Part shown: positions 40,584 through 48,987 of the stretch, piece by piece
How positions within the stretch are numbered: the first letter of the stretch is position 1
How the letters are laid out: every line of letters begins with the position of its first letter
DNA from: JBOFOR01 sp051654865
GTDB lineage: Bacteria > Bacillota > Clostridia > Peptostreptococcales > Peptostreptococcaceae
NCBI GenBank assembly: GCA_051654865.1
Contig: JBOFYV010000053.1
Coordinates: 1-64,000, forward strand
Direction of reading: 5' to 3'
Length of the DNA stretch: 64,000 bases
Position numbers and translations under genes: made by a program
Notes under the pieces: generated by a model
The model's database searches: none
Told to the model about the DNA's origin: nothing
What the model saw: the letters and a program-made list of their open reading frames with translations, nothing else

Positions 40584-41480
40584 ATGAATAAAAGAATTAA
40601 AATATTACTGTATATATTTAATATTGCTATTGTAATGTGTGTCGTGTTATTTACTCTAGAAAAATCTAATCAACCCCTTACTGGTACACATAAAAAAATT
40701 TATAATATCTATAAAGATGAAGCTGTAAGTAATAACCTAGAATCTGTAAAAGATACAGCCAAAATATCTATTATGAGCTATAACATACATAGAGGAAAGG
40801 ATTTTGAAGATAAGTATTCGATCGAAGAAATAATAAATTACTTAGAAGAAAGTGATTCAGATATAATATGCTTACAAGAAGTTTTATTTTCACATCACCA
40901 GTTACTTCGTGAATTAGGAAACTACGAGTCACAATTTGTAGCTAATATAGACATACCAATTGCATCCACAGGGTTAGCTACATACTCTAAATATCCTATT
41001 GTAGAAAGTAATCATATAACACTTACAAGTAAGACAGAGCCAAGAGGAGCCTTACATACTATCTACAATATAAATGATAAATTAGTAAATGTTATTAATG
41101 TTCACTTAGGATTAGATAGAAAAGAAAGAGTAAAGCAAGTTAAGGAACTATTAGAGTACTCAAAAGACTTAGATGGTGAAGTTATACTAGCTGGGGATTT
41201 TAACCAAGATCCTTTAAAAATAGAAGGTTTTATAGATATAGGTAAGTATCATGGATATGCTAATAAGAATACTTTCATACCAAAATATGTGAGAATTGAT
41301 TATTTATTTATGACTACTGAATATATGTATTCAACTGGATATGAAATTGAAAATGTAAAATATTCCGACCATTACCCTATTATAGCTAATATCAAATATA
41401 AACCAAAGAAAAAGATAAATTGGAGTGAATTAGATAATACTCAAAATGAAAATCGTAATATATACAAACGTTATAATTAA
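40584..41480 (+). CDS. Endonuclease/exonuclease/phosphatase family protein, membrane-anchored
   Basis: N-terminal membrane helix (residues 7-26), then an EEP domain with the metal and catalytic motifs SYNIHRGKD, CLQEVLF, NVHLGLD, LAGDFNQDP and SDHYPII. The fold hydrolyses phosphodiesters or phosphomonoesters; the anchor points to an extracellular site and possibly phospholipid, sphingolipid or nucleic-acid substrates. ATG at 40584 follows AAGGTGAAATTT. Confidence 0.88.
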   Translation: MNKRIKILLYIFNIAIVMCVVLFTLEKSNQPLTGTHKKIYNIYKDEAVSNNLESVKDTAKISIMSYNIHRGKDFEDKYSIEEIINYLEESDSDIICLQEVLFSHHQLLRELGNYESQFVANIDIPIASTGLATYSKYPIVESNHITLTSKTEPRGALHTIYNINDKLVNVINVHLGLDRKERVKQVKELLEYSKDLDGEVILAGDFNQDPLKIEGFIDIGKYHGYANKNTFIPKYVRIDYLFMTTEYMYSTGYEIENVKYSDHYPIIANIKYKPKKKINWSELDNTQNENRNIYKRYN

Positions 41481-41568
41481 CTTTATGATAATAAATAACT
41501 AATAATTTAAAAATAACATTTACAAAATTCGACAATTATGATAAATTAAGTTTAACAACAAAATAGTA

Positions 41569-41706
41569 CCTTTAAATCAGTTCAGAGAAACTGACAAGGA
41601 ATTCGGATAGAATTAATAATTAGTTAAGCTTAAATTATCATTGTAATAATATATAGTTTTACTTAACTACTGAGCTCCTTGTATTTACAAGGGGCTTTTT
41701 CTTTTT
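41569..41706 (+). promoter_or_regulatory. PyrR-type transcription attenuator before codB
   Basis: The PyrR-binding anti-antiterminator is CAGTT-CAGAGA-AACTG (41578-41593) with outer CCTT/AAGG pairs, matching the AGUYCAGAGARRCU-type binding loop. ACAAGGA (41594-41600) can pair with TCCTTGT (41676-41682) as antiterminator. TAGTTAAG/CTTAACTA (41621-41628, 41662-41669) strengthens it. The competing terminator is AGCTCCTTGT/ACAAGGGGCT (41673-41696) followed by TTTTCTTTTT. High UMP/UTP with PyrR should stop transcription before the cytosine genes. Confidence 0.85.
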
Positions 41707-41737
41707 AGGTACTTAAAAAGAAAAGGAGAAATATAAA

Positions 41738-43009
41738 ATGAGCACAAAAAACAAAGATCATGATTTTTCACTAGAGGCAATACCTCAAAATGCAAAGAAA
41801 GGTTTCCTATCAATGTTAGTAGTAATGTTAGGATTTGCATTTTTCTCAGCAAGTATGCTAGCAGGAGGAGATTTAGGAACTAGCCTTAATTTAGGAGACT
41901 TTGCTAAAGCAGTTTTATTTGGTAATATAATACTATGTATATATACAGGATTATTAGCTTATATGGCTGGAGATACAGGATTATCTACTCATCTATTAGC
42001 AAGATATTCTTTTGGTGAAAAAGGTTCTTACTTAGTATCATTCTTAGTATCAGCTACTCAAGTAGGTTGGTTTGGAGTTGGAGTTGCAATGTTTGCAATA
42101 CCGGTATCAAAAGTTACAGGTATTGATGTATGGACACTAGTAATAGTATCAGGATTACTAATGACAGCAACTGCATTCTTTGGGATGAAGTCATTAACAA
42201 TATTAAGTATGATAGCAGTACCTTCAATAGCTATATTAGGTAGTATATCAGCAGGAAAAGCTATAGGTGATGTAGGTGGAATTACAGGACTATTGGCTAT
42301 AGAACCAACCGGAACTATGACAATGAGTGCAGCACTTGCAGCAGTAGTAGGAACATTTATAAGTGGTGGAACGTTAACACCAGACTTTACAAGATTCTCT
42401 AATAGTAAAAAGACTGCAGTAAGTACAACAGTAATAGCATTTTTAATAGGTAATTCATTAATGTTAGCTTTTGGAGCAATTGGAGCAATGGCAACTGGGC
42501 AAGCTGATATATCAGAAGTAATGTTTGCACAAGGATTAATAGTACCAGCAATAATAATACTTGGACTAAATATATGGACTACAAATGATAACGCATTATA
42601 TGGATCTGGATTAGGGTTTGCAAATATCACAAAACAGCCCAAAAGTAGAATGGTAATCATAAATGGAGTTGTAGGTACTCTATTAGCAATGTTCTTGTAT
42701 AACAACTTTATGGCATGGTTAAATATGTTAAACTCATTTATACCAGCAACTGGAGCAGTTATAATAGCAGACTACTTTATAGTAAACAAAAGAAAGTACA
42801 TAGATTTTAATAAAGCTAAATTTAATAGTGTAAATATAAATGCAATCATAGCTTGGTTAGCAGGAGTAATAGGTGCATATACAATACCTGGAATAACACC
42901 TATTAATTCAGTAGCTACAGCAGTAATAACTTATGTAGTATTAACAAAGCTAAACAATAAAAAAGAAATTAAAAATAATAATGATTTAGAAGACAAAGTG
43001 GCTATGTAA
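41738..43009 (+). CDS. codB: Cytosine permease
   Basis: NCS1-family permease of 423 residues, twelve membrane helices. Family features include SLEAIPQNAKKGFLSMLVV at the N-terminus, ATQVGWFGVGVAMF and TLTPDFTRFS. It imports cytosine. It is followed 42 bp later by cytosine deaminase, so the pair makes uracil from external cytosine. Control is by the PyrR attenuator immediately upstream; ATG follows AAAGGAGAAAT. Confidence 0.93.
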   Translation: MSTKNKDHDFSLEAIPQNAKKGFLSMLVVMLGFAFFSASMLAGGDLGTSLNLGDFAKAVLFGNIILCIYTGLLAYMAGDTGLSTHLLARYSFGEKGSYLVSFLVSATQVGWFGVGVAMFAIPVSKVTGIDVWTLVIVSGLLMTATAFFGMKSLTILSMIAVPSIAILGSISAGKAIGDVGGITGLLAIEPTGTMTMSAALAAVVGTFISGGTLTPDFTRFSNSKKTAVSTTVIAFLIGNSLMLAFGAIGAMATGQADISEVMFAQGLIVPAIIILGLNIWTTNDNALYGSGLGFANITKQPKSRMVIINGVVGTLLAMFLYNNFMAWLNMLNSFIPATGAVIIADYFIVNKRKYIDFNKAKFNSVNINAIIAWLAGVIGAYTIPGITPINSVATAVITYVVLTKLNNKKEIKNNNDLEDKVAM

Positions 43010-43051
43010 TATCTATTTAATAAATCATAGCAAGTATCTTAGGAGGATAAA

Positions 43052-44314
43052 ATGTTAATAAAAAATGCAAGATTAAGAAATGAAAATAACTTAGTGGATA
43101 TATTAATTGAAAATGGAATTATAACTAAAATAGAAAGTAATATAGACGTTGAAAATATAGAAATAATAGATGCAAAAGGATTTTTAGTTGTACCACCATT
43201 TGTAGAACCACATATTCACCTAGATACTACATTAACAGCTGGTGAGCCAAGATGGAATGAAAGTGGTACTTTATTCGAAGGAATAGAGCGTTGGTCAGAA
43301 AGAAAAGAGTTCTTAAGTATTGAAGATGTAAAAACTAGAGCAAGAAAAGCTATTACTTGGCAAGTTGCAAATGGAATTCAGTTTATAAGAACTCATATTG
43401 ATACAACAGATCCAGAGCTTATAGCTATGAAAGCTATGATAGAATTAAGAGAAGAGTTAAAAGATTATGTAACCTTACAAATAGTAGCATTCCCACAAGA
43501 AGGAATACTTTCATATCCAAATGGATTAGAACTCCTAGAAGAATCATTAAAGCTTGGTGCTGATGTAATTGGTGCAATACCTCACTTTGAGTTCACAAGA
43601 GAGTACGGAGTAGAAAGTATAAATAAGATGATGGAACTTGCTAAAAAATATGATGTTTTAGTTGATGTTCATTGTGACGAAATTGATGATGAACAATCTA
43701 GATTCCTAGAAGTATTAGCAGCAAGAGCTTATGAATATAATATGGGACACAAAGTGACAGCAAGTCATACAACTGCAATGCATTCATACAATGGAGCATA
43801 TACGTATAAATTATTTAGATTATTAAAAATGAGTGGTATAAGTTTTGTAGCTAATCCACTTGTAAATATACACCTTCAAGGAAGATTTGACACATATCCA
43901 AAGAGAAGAGGTATAACTAGAGTAAAAGAAATGGTAGAAGCTGGAATAAATGTATGTTTTGGTCATGATGATATAATGGACCCATGGAATCCACTAGGAA
44001 CAGGGAATATGCTACAGGTTTTACATATGGGTCTACATGTATGCCAAATGATGGGATATAGTCAAATAAATGAATCTATAGATTTGATAACTAACAACAG
44101 TGCAAAAGCATTAAATATAACTGATAAGTACGGGATAGAAGTTGGTAAACCAGGGAATATGATAATACTACCAGCTGAAAATGGATTTGAAGCTATAAGA
44201 AGGCAAGTACCTGTATACTACTCAATAAGAGAGGGTAGAATATTAGCACAGAGTACATTAAGTGAAACTGTTGTTGACTTTGGAAATAAACAAGTAGTAG
44301 ATTTTATAAAGTAG
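43052..44314 (+). CDS. codA: Cytosine deaminase
   Basis: Amidohydrolase of 420 residues. Metal and catalytic residues are visible in VEPHIHLD, the glutamine-containing QIVAFPQEG, DVHCDEIDDE (His and catalytic Glu), TASHTTAMHSY and FGHDDIMDPWNPLG. This is the full E. coli CodA pattern. It converts cytosine to uracil and ammonia. RBS TAGGAGGATAA. Terminated by the hairpin at 44350. Confidence 0.94.
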   Translation: MLIKNARLRNENNLVDILIENGIITKIESNIDVENIEIIDAKGFLVVPPFVEPHIHLDTTLTAGEPRWNESGTLFEGIERWSERKEFLSIEDVKTRARKAITWQVANGIQFIRTHIDTTDPELIAMKAMIELREELKDYVTLQIVAFPQEGILSYPNGLELLEESLKLGADVIGAIPHFEFTREYGVESINKMMELAKKYDVLVDVHCDEIDDEQSRFLEVLAARAYEYNMGHKVTASHTTAMHSYNGAYTYKLFRLLKMSGISFVANPLVNIHLQGRFDTYPKRRGITRVKEMVEAGINVCFGHDDIMDPWNPLGTGNMLQVLHMGLHVCQMMGYSQINESIDLITNNSAKALNITDKYGIEVGKPGNMIILPAENGFEAIRRQVPVYYSIREGRILAQSTLSETVVDFGNKQVVDFIK

Positions 44315-44349
44315 TTATACTGTAAAGAAACTTTAATATGTTAACTAGG

Positions 44350-44381
44350 AAAGTGCAAAGAAATAATTCTTTGCACTTTTT
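44350..44381 (+). terminator. Terminator of the codBA operon
   Basis: Perfect 13-bp arms AAAGTGCAAAGAA/TTCTTTGCACTTT with a short loop, then T residues. Confidence 0.88.
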
Positions 44382-44407
44382 GCGAATAAATAATAGGAGA
44401 ATATTAT

Positions 44408-45217
44408 ATGGAATGGCTAATAACAGTTGGACAAATGAGTAAACTATTTAATATTACATCAGAAACATTAAGGCACTATGATAGAATTGGTTTATTAAAA
44501 CCTATAGTTAATGAGGAGAATGGTTATAGGTATTATTCAATTAAAGAAATGGAAATATTAGACTTAATATTAGATGCTAAATATCTTGAAATACCACTTA
44601 CAAGTATAAAAGACGCTATATCTAATAGAAGTACCGAAAATTATATAGAGTTAATTAAATTACAAGAAAAAACTATAGACGAAAAAATAGAGCATTTATT
44701 GAAGATAAAAGATCAGGCAAGAGAAAAGAAAAGAATATTAAATGAAATTTTAAACTACAAAAACATTTATGACTTTGATAAACTACAAATAGTAAAAGAA
44801 GAAAATGAAATATTATATATTCCAATAGAATATATGATTAATGGAAAAATAAAACAAAAGAAGAAAGAGTTAAGATCTTTGTATCTAGAGCCGTGGATGA
44901 TTATATACAAAGCTACGAGTAAAGGTAATCTAATAGAGAATAAAGAATATATCGCAATTAATAAAAAAGATACGGATAATTTAATATTAGACAAGAGTGA
45001 TAGAATAGTTACAAAACTTTATAAAGGAAAATTTATAAAAATAAAATTTGTAGGAACAATGGAAGAAATAGAAGACTATATAGAATCCATAATAAATAAT
45101 TTTTACAATGAAAATATAAATAAAGAACTAGAAGTGGTTGTTAGTTTTATATGGGCTTTATATAATGAAAAAGGAACTATCAATTTTATGGAAATAACTA
45201 TACCTTTAGAAAATTAA
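44408..45217 (+). CDS. MerR-family transcriptional regulator
   Basis: The 269-residue product has an N-terminal MerR winged helix (VGQMSKLFNITSETLRHYDRIGLLKP, split here as two blocks), a coiled-coil dimer helix (about 75-120) and a C-terminal effector domain of the drug-binding BmrR/GyrI kind in size. It is followed by a MATE pump whose promoter has the 19-bp spacer and dyad that MerR proteins act on, so it most likely activates that pump in response to a drug. Confidence 0.9.
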   Translation: MEWLITVGQMSKLFNITSETLRHYDRIGLLKPIVNEENGYRYYSIKEMEILDLILDAKYLEIPLTSIKDAISNRSTENYIELIKLQEKTIDEKIEHLLKIKDQAREKKRILNEILNYKNIYDFDKLQIVKEENEILYIPIEYMINGKIKQKKKELRSLYLEPWMIIYKATSKGNLIENKEYIAINKKDTDNLILDKSDRIVTKLYKGKFIKIKFVGTMEEIEDYIESIINNFYNENINKELEVVVSFIWALYNEKGTINFMEITIPLEN

Positions 45218-45220
45218 TGA

Positions 45221-45251
45221 TTGACCTTTGTGTTACACAAAGGTTTATACT
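45221..45251 (+). promoter_or_regulatory. MerR-type promoter with 19-bp spacer
   Basis: -35 TTGACC (45221-45226) and -10 TATACT (45246-45251) are separated by exactly 19 bp. The dyad ACCTTTGTG-TTA-CACAAAGGT (45225-45245 region) fills the spacer. This is the architecture of promoters activated by MerR-family twisting. The AGGAGG of the pump gene starts 5 bp after the -10, so the transcript leader is extremely short. Confidence 0.85.
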
Positions 45252-45269
45252 TATTAGGAGGTGATAAGT

Positions 45270-46604
45270 ATGGATCAAACAATTTTAGGAACAGAAAGGT
45301 TAAGCAAACTCTTCATTAAATTCACAATTCCAAGTATTATCGGTATGATTTTTATTGGTATTCAAGGTATAATAGATGGATTATTCGTAGGGAATATAAT
45401 TGGAGAAAATGCTTTAGCGAGTGTAAACTTAGTTCAGCCTTATATACAACTAATAATGGCTTATGCATTAGTAATAAGTGTAGGTGCTCAAAGTGTAATA
45501 GGAATAAACTTAGGAAAAGGTGAAAGTGAGAAAGCTGAAAATATTTTTAAAACAGCAATGATGGTTTTAACAAGTATATCAATACTAGTTACTTTATTTG
45601 GAATGTTTTTTAGTAAAGATATTGCACGATTTCTAGGTGCTAATGATGTTTTATTAGAAGGTGCATCAACATATATAGAAACAATCTCTTTATTCGTAGT
45701 TTTTGTAGCTGTTATGTTTTTATTTGAAATGGTTGTTAGAACAATTGGAAAACCAAATATTTCACTTGTAAGTATGATAGTCGCAGTTATTTTAAATATA
45801 GCGTTAGACTATTTACTTATAAAGAAATTTAATATGGGAATAAAGGGCGCTGCAATTGCTACGGGTCTATCTTACTCAATTGCATTTCTTATAAATATAT
45901 TACCTTTTTTAAGTAAGAAAACAGTGGTTAATATATATCGTGGAAAATTTGATAAAAAAGAGATATTTTCAATGTTATATAATGGATCATCAGAGGGAGT
46001 ATCTTCAATATCAAATGCTTTATCTATGTTTCTATTCAATACAGCTCTAATGAAGTTAGCAGGTGAAGGTGGTATTGCTGCATTTTCAATAATAAATTAT
46101 ATAGCACAAGTAGGATATATGGTTTTATTTGGAATTGCAGACGGAGTCAGACCTATAATAAGCTATAACTATGGAGCTAGTAATAACGAAAGAGTTTTTA
46201 AAGTGCTAAAAGCTTCAACTATAGTAAATGTAATTATAGGTATAATTATATTTCTTACAATGAGCGTATTATCTGAGCCATTAATAAATATATTTTTAAA
46301 GGATGGTAAGTCAGTACTTGAAATAGCTACAAGTGGAGCAAAAATATATGGATTAGCATTTTTATTTAATGGTACAAATATTTTAATATCATCATACTTT
46401 ACGGCTATAGATGATCCAAGGTCATCTATAATTGTAGCTGCAAGTAGAGGTATCGTGTTTATTAGCGTTGGTATATTCATTCTTCCAAGCATTTTTGGTA
46501 TGAATGGTATATGGGGAACTATAGTATTTGCAGAAGTGTTAACAATATTAATATGTCGTAAATTATTAAAAAGATATGAAATTACTCAAATAATAAATAA
46601 CTAA
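45270..46604 (+). CDS. MATE family efflux transporter, MerR-linked
   Basis: Twelve-helix MATE protein of 444 residues (LFIKFTIPSIIGMIFIGIQGIIDGLFVG). ATG 45270 is preferred to GTG 45261, which lies within AGGAGGTG. The gene is directly under the MerR-type promoter at 45221, so drug-inducible efflux is the likely role. Confidence 0.92.
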   Translation: MDQTILGTERLSKLFIKFTIPSIIGMIFIGIQGIIDGLFVGNIIGENALASVNLVQPYIQLIMAYALVISVGAQSVIGINLGKGESEKAENIFKTAMMVLTSISILVTLFGMFFSKDIARFLGANDVLLEGASTYIETISLFVVFVAVMFLFEMVVRTIGKPNISLVSMIVAVILNIALDYLLIKKFNMGIKGAAIATGLSYSIAFLINILPFLSKKTVVNIYRGKFDKKEIFSMLYNGSSEGVSSISNALSMFLFNTALMKLAGEGGIAAFSIINYIAQVGYMVLFGIADGVRPIISYNYGASNNERVFKVLKASTIVNVIIGIIIFLTMSVLSEPLINIFLKDGKSVLEIATSGAKIYGLAFLFNGTNILISSYFTAIDDPRSSIIVAASRGIVFISVGIFILPSIFGMNGIWGTIVFAEVLTILICRKLLKRYEITQIINN

Positions 46605-46651
46605 ATAAAATAAAAATGCTCTCTTAAAAAGGGGGCATTTTTATTTTATTT
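46603..46651. terminator. Bidirectional terminator overlapping two stop codons
   Basis: Arms AAATAAAATAAAAATGC and GCATTTTTATTTTATTT flank a partly paired apex. It overlaps the stop codons of both the MATE gene (+) and the exporter-like gene (-). Confidence 0.8.
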
Positions 46652-47623
46652 ATCAGTAATATCATTATCTATTTCAATTCCTATTCTCACTAAATCTTCA
46701 TTTAACTTTGAGTATCTTGACAAAACCTTACTTAAATGATAGTTAAATACAGGGCTCTTTACATCATCTATATCCCAGTTAATTTCAGTATCAGGGTACA
46801 ACTCTTTCAAGTTTCTATGATTAAAGTTACTTAAATAAAGCTTCTTTTCTAAATGAATAATAGATTGGATATGAAAGTATAATTCTTTACATAGTATGAT
46901 TAAATTTTTTATAGTTTTTTCTTGATCTTCAATATTAATATCATCAACATATTCATAGTCTCTAGATATAACATATTCAGAGTGAGTTTTTTCAAGTGTT
47001 TCTATTAATGCTTCTAAGCTTTCTATATCAAAGTAGATCTTTTTCTTCCTTAGTATCTGATGAACTATAAATGTATTTATATTTAAAGAAATAGCTTCTA
47101 GTGTTTTTATTACATCCTTTGCATGATTAGGTCTAGCTAAAAAGTAGTTTACGCAAATACCTATGAATACACCAACAGAGTTGTCAACTATTCTTTGAAG
47201 AGAATGATAAATTAAATTTATCTCTATAGTACCTAAGTTTATAGATAAAAATGTAACGGTTGCTATTGCTGCTTCATCTTTCATATTTAAATAGGTGCAT
47301 AGATATATAGTAATAACAGCTCCAAATGCACATATAAATGCATTATTAGGCATTAGGAAATATGTAAATAAATATCCTATAATTCCGCCAAGTATCGTTC
47401 CTTTTATTCTGCTAAGTCCCTTAACAATGGAGCCTTTAACTGAAGTTTGAATAGACATTAAACATGCTATAGCTGCATAGAGTGGAGTTTGAACCACCAA
47501 AGGAGATAAAAGTATTGCTAAAAATATTCCTATACCTGTTTTTATTGTTCTCATCCCTATATGTTTCATATTTTTATAGTAAATATCAAAAGCATTAAAT
47601 ATATTTAATGTTTGATAAATCAT
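46646..47623 (-). CDS. FUSC/aromatic acid exporter-like membrane protein
   Basis: The 325-residue product has six N-terminal membrane segments (GIFLAILLSPLVVQTPLYAAIACLMS region; RIKGTILGGIIGYLF is family-typical), followed by a helical cytoplasmic domain of 170 residues. Related in plan to the protein at 24855 but clearly divergent. Function is inferred only as efflux of aromatic or amphipathic compounds. Confidence 0.82.
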   Translation of the reverse strand: MIYQTLNIFNAFDIYYKNMKHIGMRTIKTGIGIFLAILLSPLVVQTPLYAAIACLMSIQTSVKGSIVKGLSRIKGTILGGIIGYLFTYFLMPNNAFICAFGAVITIYLCTYLNMKDEAAIATVTFLSINLGTIEINLIYHSLQRIVDNSVGVFIGICVNYFLARPNHAKDVIKTLEAISLNINTFIVHQILRKKKIYFDIESLEALIETLEKTHSEYVISRDYEYVDDINIEDQEKTIKNLIILCKELYFHIQSIIHLEKKLYLSNFNHRNLKELYPDTEINWDIDDVKSPVFNYHLSKVLSRYSKLNEDLVRIGIEIDNDITDK

Positions 47624-47732
47624 ACACCTCCATATTCATTATTTATATCTTAGTATTTGTTATGGTATCAAAAAAATATAGGATTATTATATCACACTTT
47701 TGGTATCTATAAAATATCACAAACAACAAAAA

Positions 47733-47754
47733 GGGAACTCTATTAGAAGTTCCT
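47733..47754 (-). terminator. Terminator of the frameshifted small gene
   Basis: On the minus strand AGGAACT...AGTTCCCT is followed by TTTTTGTTGTTTG. It supports real transcription of the small gene at 47763. Confidence 0.7.
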
Positions 47755-47762
47755 TAATTTTA

Positions 47763-47938
47763 TTATTTATGATGTTTTTCAGGATAACAGTTTTCTCCAT
47801 ATACTTCAGGTGATTTCCTACTAGTTGAACACCATTGATTATTAGTAGCATCTTTTTGCTTTACATCTGTTTTACTAGTTAAAGAAGCATTTGGACCTGT
47901 CCGCTGGTTGTTAAATTCATTTTTTTATTTTTACTCAT
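47763..47938 (-). pseudogene. Small protein gene with a one-base frameshift in an A7 run
   Basis: ATG at 47938 has a good ribosome site (AAAGGAGTTAGTAT). The frame breaks at a run of seven A residues near codon 6. With one more A the product would be a 58-residue hydrophilic protein starting MSKNKKNEFNNQRTG, containing ASLTSKTDVKQKDATNNQW and CSTSRKSPEVYGENCYPEK, and ending in HHK at the TAA of 47763. The good RBS, coherent downstream frame and terminator argue that the intact form is real. It could be a base-calling error, a mutation or slippage-based phase variation. No family recognised. Confidence 0.65.
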
Positions 47939-48009
47939 ATACTAACTCCTTTAAAGTAGTATATTTTATAATTATTATTACCAAAGAACTAATAAGTATT
48001 TAGTTAACA

Positions 48010-48036
48010 AAATTAGAATCTTATAAAAAATTCTAA
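48010..48036 (-). terminator. Weak terminator after small minus-strand gene
   Basis: Minus-strand stem TTAGAAT/ATTCTAA followed by TTTTGTT, just after the 48040 gene end. Confidence 0.5.
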
Positions 48037-48039
48037 GTA

Positions 48040-48249
48040 TTATATAAATTCTATAGATCTTATATTAGTACTATTTAAAACAATTGTACTACCTAAATCT
48101 CTTCCAGTTAAAGTCAAATAAGCTAATCTTCTATTATTATTAAAATCATCCATCCAGTCTATTAATGAATTAAAGTTTTTAATATCACCTCTATCTACTA
48201 TTTTCACAAAATCATTATTATATGTTATCTTAATTCTATTGCTAAACAT
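48040..48249 (-). CDS. Hypothetical small protein
   Basis: The 69-residue product starts MFSNRIKITYNNDF. I choose the ATG at 48249, six bases after AGGATGGTG; upstream in-frame starts overlap this site. Alternating polar/hydrophobic residues (YLTLTGRDLGSTIVLNSTNIRSIEF) suggest a small beta protein. No family recognised. Confidence 0.65.
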   Translation of the reverse strand: MFSNRIKITYNNDFVKIVDRGDIKNFNSLIDWMDDFNNNRRLAYLTLTGRDLGSTIVLNSTNIRSIEFI

Positions 48250-48379
48250 TATTTTCACCATCCTAGTATAATTACAGATATTATCTTTTAAATAAAAAGA
48301 TAATATCATATTTTAAATAAAATGTCATATCTAAATTATAATTGGGTACAAATATAAAAATATAAGATGGAGGTAAAAA

Positions 48380-48745
48380 ATGAATGAAATACACAAAATA
48401 ATTATAAATGAGTATAAAAACTACTTGATTAGAAATAGTAATAACTCAATTGAAATTAATAATAAAATTAAAACAATAGAAGATATAAAGCAATATAGTA
48501 ATGAAGCAAAAAGTGAGTTTGAAAAACTCAAATTATCTAATTTAAAATATAAATTGTATGATAAAGATTATGAATTATTTAGAATTGCTATGGGAAAACT
48601 TGCACTTGGCATAACTAAATCATATAAATTGCAAATTAATGATAAAGATAAAAAGAAATTAACTTGCCAATTAACAAGCCTTCATATCGAGTTTAAAGAT
48701 TTATTTCAAAGTAATATTATTAAAGACGTATATGTATGGATATAA
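48380..48745 (+). CDS. Hypothetical helical protein
   Basis: The 121-residue product is Lys/Asn/Ile rich and mostly helical by pattern (EDIKQYSNEAKSEFEKLKLS), with no membrane segment and a single cysteine (LTCQL). RBS ATGGAGGTAAAAA gives a confident start. It sits 30 bp before a small zinc-ribbon-like gene, and the two may be co-transcribed. No family recognised. Confidence 0.65.
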   Translation: MNEIHKIIINEYKNYLIRNSNNSIEINNKIKTIEDIKQYSNEAKSEFEKLKLSNLKYKLYDKDYELFRIAMGKLALGITKSYKLQINDKDKKKLTCQLTSLHIEFKDLFQSNIIKDVYVWI

Positions 48746-48775
48746 AAATAGCTAATAATTATAGAGGAGATGATG

Positions 48776-48943
48776 ATGATTAAGAAATGTTTGTATTGCA
48801 ATAAACAATTAATAGACAAGCACCTAGAAAATAAAATTGGGTATTTTTGTAATGAAAATCATTTTAATAAATTTATAAAAAGTTTAAGTGATGAAGAATA
48901 TATAGAATTACAAAATAAGTTTTGTATATGTAGTGATGATTAA
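48776..48943 (+). CDS. Small Cys-rich (zinc-ribbon-like) protein
   Basis: The 55-residue product begins MIKKCLYCNKQLIDK and later has YFCNEN and FCICSDD, a CxxC...C...CxC pattern that could bind a zinc ion. Three ATG codons follow AGAGGAG in frame; the third (48776) has the best spacing (6 bp). The terminator at 48953 follows. No family recognised. Confidence 0.65.
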   Translation: MIKKCLYCNKQLIDKHLENKIGYFCNENHFNKFIKSLSDEEYIELQNKFCICSDD

Positions 48944-48952
48944 ATATAAGTA

Positions 48953-48981
48953 AAAGGTCGTTGTTTAAAACAATGACCTTT
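48953..48981. terminator. Bidirectional terminator
   Basis: Arms AAAGGTCGTTGT and ACAATGACCTTT (one internal mismatch) around a 5-base loop, between the small Cys-rich gene (+) and the MFS gene (-). Confidence 0.75.
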
Positions 48982-48987
48982 AGTATA

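Noticed and set aside
42058..42705. 215-codon minus-strand open frame within codB
   Set aside because: It is a shadow of the cytosine permease gene; the proline/isoleucine-rich product has no family likeness.
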